Of a stretch of 64,000 nucleotides of DNA, positions 57,568 through 64,000 are shown piece after piece. The stretch spans positions 84,723,877 to 84,787,876 of the forward strand of contig OX375878.1 in assembly GCA_947359465.1 (NCBI GenBank). Reading direction: 5' to 3'. The notes beneath the pieces are model-generated. The model saw only the letters and a program-made list of their open reading frames with translations. It had not been told where the DNA came from and made no database searches. The stretch is from Metellina segmentata. Taxonomy: Eukaryota; Arthropoda; Arachnida; Araneae; Tetragnathidae. The translations under genes and the position numbers were made by a program. Position 1 is the first letter of the stretch. Every line of letters begins with the position of its first letter.

Positions 57568-58797
57568 CAGTGTTTCCCAAAGTGTGGTACGCGGACCCCC
57601 AAGGGTACTGGAAGTTTTTGGTGGGGGTACGCGTTGCACTGGAGTTTGGTGGGAGATTTGCACTGCACTGTGCTTAGCTGCGCCTTACGTTCTCATGAGT
57701 CAAGTCAAGACAGTCTTGTGAGGAGTGATATGATCCGGAGTGACACGGCGGAAATGTACCACACTTCGCTACAGAAACAACTTACTTCGTTAACCCTCCG
57801 TCGGGCGCAAGCGGCCTGACATGCCCAGCTTTGACATGAGCTTCAATGTTTTCTTAATGATAGATTTGAGTTGAGATATTGTTTACATGACTAGAAATGG
57901 CTTTGTAAACTAGCATACTTAGCAGATATATTCTATGTTTTAAATTGCCTCAACTTATCGTTATAGGGCAAAGAAATTTCATTGTTTCACGTTAAAGATA
58001 AAGTGAACGCTGCCATCACAAAACTAAAGTTATGGCAAAAGAGAGTTGGTAATGGAGGAGTAGACTCGTTTCCCTCTCTTCATGAGTTTATAACAAGTTC
58101 GATTACTAAAATTGATGCTGATACTTTGAAATACATAACACAGCATTTGGAGAGTTTGCAAGTGGGCTTGAAAAACTATTTCCTTGATTTAACCAAAAAT
58201 ATTGAATGGATAAGATATCCGTTTAACATTAACACAACATCCATGCCAGAAGATTTATCGCATGCGGAAAAAGAGCAATTGTAGGAATTGACTTCAGACG
58301 AATTCTTGAAAAATAAACATAAGGAGAATACTTTAACAACATTCTGGTTACAAATGCAATCTGTGTATCCGGTTTTAACAGAAAAAGTTCTAAGTTGCAT
58401 CTTGCCTTTTCCAACTTCATATTTATGTGAAGTTGCTTTTTCAGCATTTGCCGACATTAAGTCGAAAAAAAAGGAACAGACTATTGGACGTGGAACCACA
58501 TCTCAGATTAAAATTAACAACCAGGGAACCAAATTATGACGATCTGTTATCTCGGCACAAACAATTTCATCCTTCTCATTGATCCAAATAAACGTTATTT
58601 ATAATATAACTTTTATTTATATTTTATTATGAATAATTTTTTTTCTCTTTTCTTATTATATTGTGCATGTCACAAAAAAGAAAAAAATACATTTTGATTG
58701 TTATTAAAATACATCCATTTTTTTTTTGGCGAGGAGTACTCAGCGTTACGAAAATTATAGAAGGGGTACACATATGTCAAAAGTTTGGGAAACACTG
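57568..58797 (+). mobile_element. hAT transposon with perfect 8-bp duplication
   Basis: CCCTAAGG at 57560-57567 and 58798-58805. The ends are CAGTGTTTCCCAAAGTGTGG and, reverse-complemented, CAGTGTTTCCCAAACTTTTG (14 identical bp). The 1230-bp body retains only the last third of a transposase, so this is a deleted, non-autonomous copy that inserted in the SINE. Confidence 0.96.
57982..58582 (+). pseudogene. hAT transposase C-terminal region
   Basis: Frame 57982-58281 gives LKLWQKRVGNGGVDSFPSLH and NIEWIRYPFNINTT; a TAG at 58282-58284 follows AEKEQL and the same frame continues with ELTSDEFLKN, TTFWLQMQSVYPVLTEKVLS and ILPFPTSYLCEVAFSAFADI, the hAT dimerisation motif. A frameshift in an A-run near 58470 leads to a frame giving LLDVEPHLRLKLTTREPNYD and a stop at 58580-58582. 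This is the order in SCAND3/ZBED/FAM200-like hAT proteins. The catalytic Asp regions and BED finger are deleted. Confidence 0.9.
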
Positions 58798-59071
58798 CCC
58801 TAAGGGAAAGATTCGAGGACAACAACTCGTAATTTTGAACCAGGGTCATATGACGAGGCAACACCTGAGCTGGCACCCCACTCTCCAAACTTCCACACCA
58901 ACCCAACGTGAGTACTTTCGGACACGACAGATTTAAGGTGCATCAGCCGCCTCTACACCATACGCTTAAAAACATCCATGCCCGGACACGGATTCGAACC
59001 AGGAACCTTCCGATCAAGAGGCTAACACCTTAACCACTATACCGGTTGGTCGGCTATTGAATGTTCGGAAA

Positions 59072-60210
59072 ATTAAAACTGAAAAGCACATTCGCCCCCT
59101 TCCCCCATCATGTAGGATTAAATCCCCTTTTTAATTTCTGACCACCATTTTAAAGTTTATTAAGCATCTGTACCTCAACTACTTAAAAGTTTATGGAAAG
59201 TAAGGCGGGTAAACTCTTTTAGAGTTGTGGATAAAACGACAAACTTCGGAATAGAAGCCAGGTTATTTTTATTCCAAGCGAGGGAGAATAAAGCGCGCTC
59301 TAGTGTCCGAAACTGGGGGAGGACATTTTGTCACCCGTTGGGGTGACAATGTTTTCTAACCAAAGTCACGTTCTCGTCGCCTTCCCGCAGCGTGTTTGAT
59401 GACTCGGTCGTCAAAATACGGTGTCCCAAATCACCAAGTTTTTTTTGTTTTGTTTTTTTTGTTTTTTGTTTTGGTTCCCTCGTATGTGACAAACAAGTTC
59501 GCCCTCGCTCTTGTCTTTTTATTTGGCGCTGTCGTCAAACTGTCATTCTGTCTAAAAGAGAGACCAACAATGTTCAGTACTTTTCCTGGATGCTAAATAG
59601 AAAATTTTAAGATTTATTTTTTAAACTAGCAGTTTTGGGAGAACGATCACAAATTCTTAATTGATTCTCTTCTGTTGAATAAGTTTCATTAATCTTCAAA
59701 CTTTCCCTCTCGATTCTTTGGATTTGTTTGATCCTTTTAATAGTGATGAAATACTGTTTATTTATTAGGCCTTTTTGGTGTTTCCTAAATTTAAGATCAC
59801 AAACGGAAATATAGTTTCTCTGTCAGTGTCAAATAATGTCTGTGTGTATAAAATACCATACATTAAAGGAATATACAAATAATAGTTTATTATTCTAACA
59901 ATATGTGAGTATTTCTCAGGGATTTTTTATTTTAATTTATGTTTATGTTGATACTCTTAAGAACTAAAGGGTACAGTGGACTTTTGAAACAACTTTTGTT
60001 GTTATGATCCGGTTGTCGTGAAATTTTAACAGAGTGTTTTCTACTTAAAAGCTTATGTATAAAGTTTAGTCCAAAAAATATTTAATCATTCGGATGGTAT
60101 TACATAAAACCTTGTCAAAAAAATTGATAAATTTAGCAAAAATGTTAGGTTTGATGAGCATTAATTTTTGATGTATCGTCAAACACTTTTTTCACATAAT
60201 AGTTTGTATA
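59072..60210. other. Unassigned sequence
   Basis: A modestly GC-richer part (59210-59410) then a T-rich run (59430-59480). Frames 59392-59610 and 59396-59596 have no recognised domain. Confidence 0.4.
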
Positions 60211-60766
60211 CACTACCCTACACTAATGTACCGTACACTAGCGAATTTGCACCAATCCATCTACTTGTTCGTGGTATGGCCTGGGACCTTTGCTTGTTGT
60301 TCCTGGTAAATTGAACGCCGACGCCTACATGAATATTTTGGACAATCAGGTTCTTCCTACGCTCTGGCAATTTTATAGAATGGACGAACGTTACTTCTAG
60401 GACGACAACGCTTCATGTCATGTTGCAGCCTCTGTCAAGCAGTGGTATCAAGATATGGATCTAAAACGTCTTCCCTGGCCTGCTCATAAACCCGACCTAA
60501 ACCCCATAGCACATTTGTGGGACGAGTTAGAGCGACGCTTATGGGCCAGAGAACCACGTCCGAAATCTACAGCTGAGCTGGCGACATTCTTGCAGCAGGA
60601 ACGGACACAAATACCCATAGCTGTGTATCAAAACCTTGTTGAAAGTATTCCCAGAAGGGTTGCTAGTGTAATTGCAGCACGTGGGGGACCATCCCCCTAT
60701 TAAAGCATGTATTCTTTCCCTTATACCATCATATCTTGTTGTCCGGTCCATTATTGTAGGGTAGTG
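60211..60766 (+). mobile_element. Internally deleted Tc1-type element
   Basis: TA at 60209-60210 and 60767-60768. Ends CACTACCCTAC and, reverse-complemented, CACTACCCTACAATAATGGA; the left continues CACTACCCTACACTAATG. Only the C-terminal part of a transposase remains (60300-60703); the deletion joint lies near 60240-60300. Confidence 0.85.
60300..60703 (+). pseudogene. Tc1-type transposase, C-terminal part, catalytic Glu lost
   Basis: Pieces: GKLNADAYMNILDNQVLPTL, then DDNASCHVAASVKQWYQD after an in-frame TAG, and LPWPAHKPDLNPIAHLWDEL through ESIPRRVASVIAARGGPSPY to the stop at 60701-60703. The family motif NPIEHLWD reads NPIAHLWD here, so the third catalytic residue is Ala. The first Asp is within the deletion. 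Confidence 0.87.
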
Positions 60767-60768
60767 TA

Positions 60769-62660
60769 TATCTAAATCAAATTAATTCCATTTGGTAAGC
60801 TTATATCGTTCAATTGTAAATCAGAGATAAATTAATAAAACAACTAAAATATTTAAAAAAGCATAGGTTAAGCAACTTTTTAAACCAAAATTTCAAAGGG
60901 AATTGAAAACAATTGCTTTTTTAGCAGTTCTGGTAATACAGTTAGAGTAATTGCAATGCTCAATGTACAGTCTCGGAAAAAAACCGTACCACATCCTTTA
61001 TTTCGAGCACTATTCATACCAGAGCAAAACTCAAAGATGTCATTCAATTGGGAATAACGTTCTCTACAAATTCAAATCCCAAAATAAATTACATAAAGGG
61101 GTCTTCATATCAAAATTTGCACTAACAAAGCTTCTAATGGAAACACCCTGTTTTGATGTCATAATCATATTCTGCATCGTTAAATTAGTCTAAACAAAAA
61201 AGTTCATTTTATACCGAGATATTATTGAGATATTAAATCTTAAAGTTCGTGCAAATTTCAGGGATCATCTCGGAATAGAAAGTCGCTACTTGTAGATCGA
61301 GATTAATTGTAAATATTAACCCGAATTTCAAATTTGAACACTATTTAAAACGTATTATTCAGCTATCCGAGAATTATTACATTTATTACGCAAGTGCACA
61401 CGATTTGAGATTTACATTATTATATTAACTATGTAAGTTCAAACGATCCGAGAAATTGTCATTTGTGGTTTGTCAAACGTTTGTTAAACTTTTCGTTGCC
61501 TCTTAAAATCGCAACAATTAGGAAAATTTAATGTAGCCCAAAAACAAATCATCGGAATGAGCTGAAATTTTGCATGGCCATCTTAGAAGTTCTTCTGAAG
61601 CTATTTCATTCAAAATATAATAAGGTTTCAATTCATAATATTTTTAAACATTAATTTAATAATTATTATTATTGCATGGCTAAAAACTATTTTTAAAATA
61701 AAATATTAAGTGGATTTTGTTTGGGTTGTTTAACAGTAACATGGTATAAAATATCAGTGCTAGAGATATATTATTTAGGAAGATATCCATAAAATTTAAA
61801 AAAAAAATTGGTTTACATTAGGAGCTCCAATCTTTCTGTACTCATAACTTCGAAACGGTAAAACTTATTGACATGAAATTTGGTATCTGAAGCTAAATTT
61901 TGATATAGATTCGAAATTGTGTGTCGAAATATGAGGTTCCTATTGGAAATTTTGAAGATCGTGCTCAATTTATTTTGAAGACGGCTCCTTATGCAAATTT
62001 TAGGAATTAGAGTTTTTAGAAGACGTTTGTTTCTGTCAAGGGCGATCTTTGAATTTTCTCTACTGTTAAAATTACTCGAATGAAGAGATGTGGTTCGTTT
62101 TATTTTTAATCCTCCCAGCTTTCTTGTGTTTGGTACAGCTTGGCCAAATGCCGTTGCGCCATATAACCCAAAACCAACCAACATACCAGCTTCTCCCAAA
62201 GTGCCAAATTAAGATTGATTTAAGTAGTTATTCAGTTGCTTTAACGTGAAACTTGCCCAAATATGTAAGCAGATATTTTTTTTAAATAATATACTTACTA
62301 AGTTTAAATAAGTTTATGAAATAAATATATTAAACAGTTTTTGAAAACATATTGAATAAATTACTAAATTATATGTAATACTCGCAAAAAAGCATAGATA
62401 TGAAACGGGAAGATGCACAAACAGACTGACACAATAAAGTTCAATCAATGAAGGAATGTATGTAAAATTACAAACAAGTATACAAAGTTTCATATACATA
62501 TTCTCTGCCGTATGGACGATGTCAGTGCACACACATACAGACAGACTAAACCAAACACGGAAATCACTAATACTGCATTAGAATGATACAAAACGGATAA
62601 ATAACTTCAAAATGTGACAAAAATATTCAATTTACAAACAGTCCATTTTTATTAATATAG
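60769..62660. other. Unassigned; right part probably a minus-strand Helitron
   Basis: A 128-codon minus-strand frame (61813-62199) with GLYGATAFGQAVPNTRK has no domain I can name. It precedes ACTTCGAAACGGTAAAAC, wording common in Helitron and MITE subterminal regions. AT-rich otherwise. Confidence 0.35.
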
Positions 62661-62661
62661 A
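62600..62661 (-). mobile_element. Possible Helitron 5' terminus
   Basis: On the minus strand TCTATATTAATAAAAATGGA follows A at plus 62662, resembling the TCTATATATA starts elsewhere in the window. The matching 3' terminus was not found; CTAG at 59629 is one candidate without a hairpin. Confidence 0.35.
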
Positions 62662-63344
62662 TATGTTTGATATAACTCAAAAATGATCGAAATTGAAAAT
62701 TTTTTCTTTGCTATTGATATCAATTTATTTTTAACATTAAAAAAAATTAAATCGCTTTTTTGAACGATTTTGAATATTTAGGAAGTTTTTAAATACGCAA
62801 AGTTAGGTAAGGCTGATGTTTCTGAACTTAATATGGTATTCTTAACCTAAAAAATAAACCTTTGAATTCAAGATAGAATGTTTTACTGTTCCACCTTTTA
62901 TACATATGTATCATCTATTTCCGTACTAATTTAAACTCACACTTATTTTGGGGTAGACGGTGTAATGTTAACCTAGAACGGCATACAGTTTTAATACAGA
63001 AGGAACAAAAAAGGTAATTTAAGATCATAGCCGTTTCTTTTTTTAATCGTTTTTATTTCCTTCACACCTGAGCTCAGAGCTGCTCCTGAGATATTAGCTG
63101 TTCACTTGCAAACCTCATACCCTAAAACCCCTGTAGCCCTCTGATTATAATACTCAAGAAAGTCTAAACTGGGCAGAAGTTTCACAGGAAATACAGTAGG
63201 TTGCTGATTGTGTTCATATTCGCAACTCAGAGTTTAAAAAATCACGATGAATTAAAGTGTTCCGAACCATCCTGGTGGTTTATCTTTGTGTCGAAAGCTA
63301 CACTGTAGTGGAATCCCTTGATGCAAAAACAATATCAAAATAAT
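62662..63344. other. Unassigned, with dispersed-repeat fragments
   Basis: CATCCTGGTGGTTTATCTTT (63278-63297), continuing GTGTCGAAAGCTACACTGTA, matches 2880-2930. GGGGTAGACGGTGTAATGTT (62950-62969) resembles a decayed pogo end. Confidence 0.4.
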
Positions 63345-63356
63345 CATCATTTCTGG

Positions 63357-63694
63357 TAATGGTAATGGTAATGGTAATTTTAGTTAACGTCGTACTAGAG
63401 CAACACAACGGGCTATTGACGACGGTCCGGAATCAGCCCCTTAAGGGAAAGATCGAGGACAACACCTCGTAATTTTGAACCACGGTCAGATGACGAAGCA
63501 ACACCTGAGCTGGCACCCCACTCTCCAAACTTCCACGCCAACCCAACGTGAGGACTTTCGGCCACGACAGATTTAAGGTGCACCAGCCGCCTCTACACCA
63601 TACGTTTACAAACATCCATGCCCGGACCCGGATTCGAACCAGGAACCTTCCTATCTAGAGGTTAACACCTTAACCACTATACCGGTTGGTCGGC
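63357..63694 (-). repeat. Full-length, best-preserved SINE family A
   Basis: A perfect 12-bp duplication CATCATTTCTGG flanks it (63345-63356, 63695-63706). On the minus strand: GCCGACCAACCGGTATAGTG, GTTAAGGTGTTAACCTC, CCTGGTTCGAATCCGGG, the core GGCTGGTGCACCTTAAATCT and GTCGTGGCCGAAAGTCC, then GTGGGGTGCCAGCTCAGGTG, and a tail of ATTACC repeats (four units). It serves as reference for the family at 338 bp and is probably among the youngest copies here. Confidence 0.96.
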
Positions 63695-63706
63695 CATCAT
63701 TTCTGG

Positions 63707-64000
63707 AAAAGAGGCGCTGTAGCACAGTCAATAGAGCGTTGGGCTCGCATCGGAAGGGTTCTGTCCTCAGCAATTCTGATGGTTGCGAGATTGGCGCTTG
63801 GACCGGGCTAAAGACCGTCGTGTTCGCTTATGGCGGCTGGGGCACGTTAAATAGGTCGTGGTCACAAAGTCCCCCATGTTCCCATACCAAATCAATACCT
63901 GATCAGGGGGTTATCGGCCTCTGATTAGGATCTAAATTACGATATGTGTGAGTGAATGGATGTGTGAAAGGGAACTTCCTGTAAAACGGATGTGTCATGT
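63707..64000 (+). repeat. SINE family B, runs off the window
   Basis: Same head (GCGCTGTAGCACAGTCAATA), core (GGGCTAAAGACCGTCGTGTT, GGCGGCTGGGGCACGTTAAA) and 3' part (CTGATTAGGATCTAAATTAC) as 56822-57265, lacking two short internal stretches. It begins right after the right-hand target duplicate of the preceding SINE. Confidence 0.88.

Larger units (their letters stand above)
57490..59055 (-). repeat. Full-length SINE family A, split by a hAT element
   Basis: Parts at 57490-57567 and 58798-59055 join perfectly when the hAT element and one 8-bp duplicate are removed. Head (minus strand) CCGGTATAGTGGTTAAGGTG and GGTTCGAATCCGTGTCC. The SINE's own target duplication is ATTAAATGTTCGGAAA / ATTGAATGTTCGGAAA (57474-57489, 59056-59071). 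Confidence 0.93.

Noticed and set aside
61813..62199. 128-codon minus-strand frame
   Set aside because: No recognisable domain; lies in AT-rich DNA next to a probable Helitron terminus. Not called as a gene.
63640..63694. SINE heads as functional tRNA genes
   Set aside because: They keep box A and box B but lack complementary acceptor ends and run directly into SINE cores.
1..64000. Endogenous viral elements, LTR retrotransposons, restriction or defence systems
   Set aside because: I looked for gag/pol motifs, long direct terminal repeats, rep or capsid-like frames and operon-like packing and found none I could support. The Penelope-like RT is not viral.

Overview
The window reads as AT-rich, intron- and repeat-type eukaryotic DNA, not a bacterial or phage genome: no stretch shows tightly packed genes. 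I found no intact host protein-coding gene and no functional RNA gene. Almost everything recognisable is a mobile element or its remains: Tc1/mariner, pogo/Tigger, hAT, piggyBac, a TTAA-flanked Kolobok-like element, PIF/Harbinger-like, Helitrons, a Penelope-like reverse transcriptase, and two related families of tRNA-derived SINEs. This mix, with the low GC and CpG-containing islands, suggests an arthropod; an arachnid is possible, but that is a guess from general resemblance and was not tested.

Layout. 0-8 kb: SINE fragments, a Harbinger-like MITE, a GC-rich island (about 3.96-4.86 kb), a three-unit array of a roughly 330-bp repeat broken by a SINE, and a second GC-rich island (7.2-8.08 kb). 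8-14.3 kb: a large inverted arrangement in which two 1.7-kb pogo-like elements face each other, one split by a nearly intact mariner, flanked by inverted copies of the same host repeat and a 163-bp hAT MITE. 14-23 kb: SINEs, a tRNA-Pro-like relic, a GC-rich island, and a TTAA-bounded element that took in a SINE and a Helitron. 23-27.2 kb: minus-strand wrecks of a Penelope-like RT, a Tc1 DD34E transposase, and a transposase-like protein with a DTTASNT motif. 27-38 kb: SINE, Helitrons of three terminus types, a Tigger-like MITE holding a Helitron, and a complete but decayed mariner. 38-46 kb: SINE fragments, a pogo-like element with nine copies of a 15-bp motif, a chimeric Helitron, a minisatellite and a GC-rich island. 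46-56.4 kb: piggyBac split by Tigger, a GC-rich island, a minus-strand Helitron with doubled 3' end, a dead Tc1, and the Kolobok-like element. 56.4-64 kb: nested SINEs, a hAT element with perfect 8-bp target duplication inside a SINE, a deleted Tc1 with intact ends, and a full-length SINE with perfect 12-bp duplication.

The elements do not form a pathway. Their value is as a record of order of insertion: several boundaries carry exact target-site duplications, so relative ages can be read directly. The observations most worth a second look are the SINE core shared across different tRNA heads, the hairpin cassettes and doubled 3' ends of the Helitrons, the palindromic pogo locus, and the isolated GC-rich islands that share a K50-homeodomain-like motif. 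Coordinates marked by target-site duplications are exact; others are accurate to about 5-20 bases.
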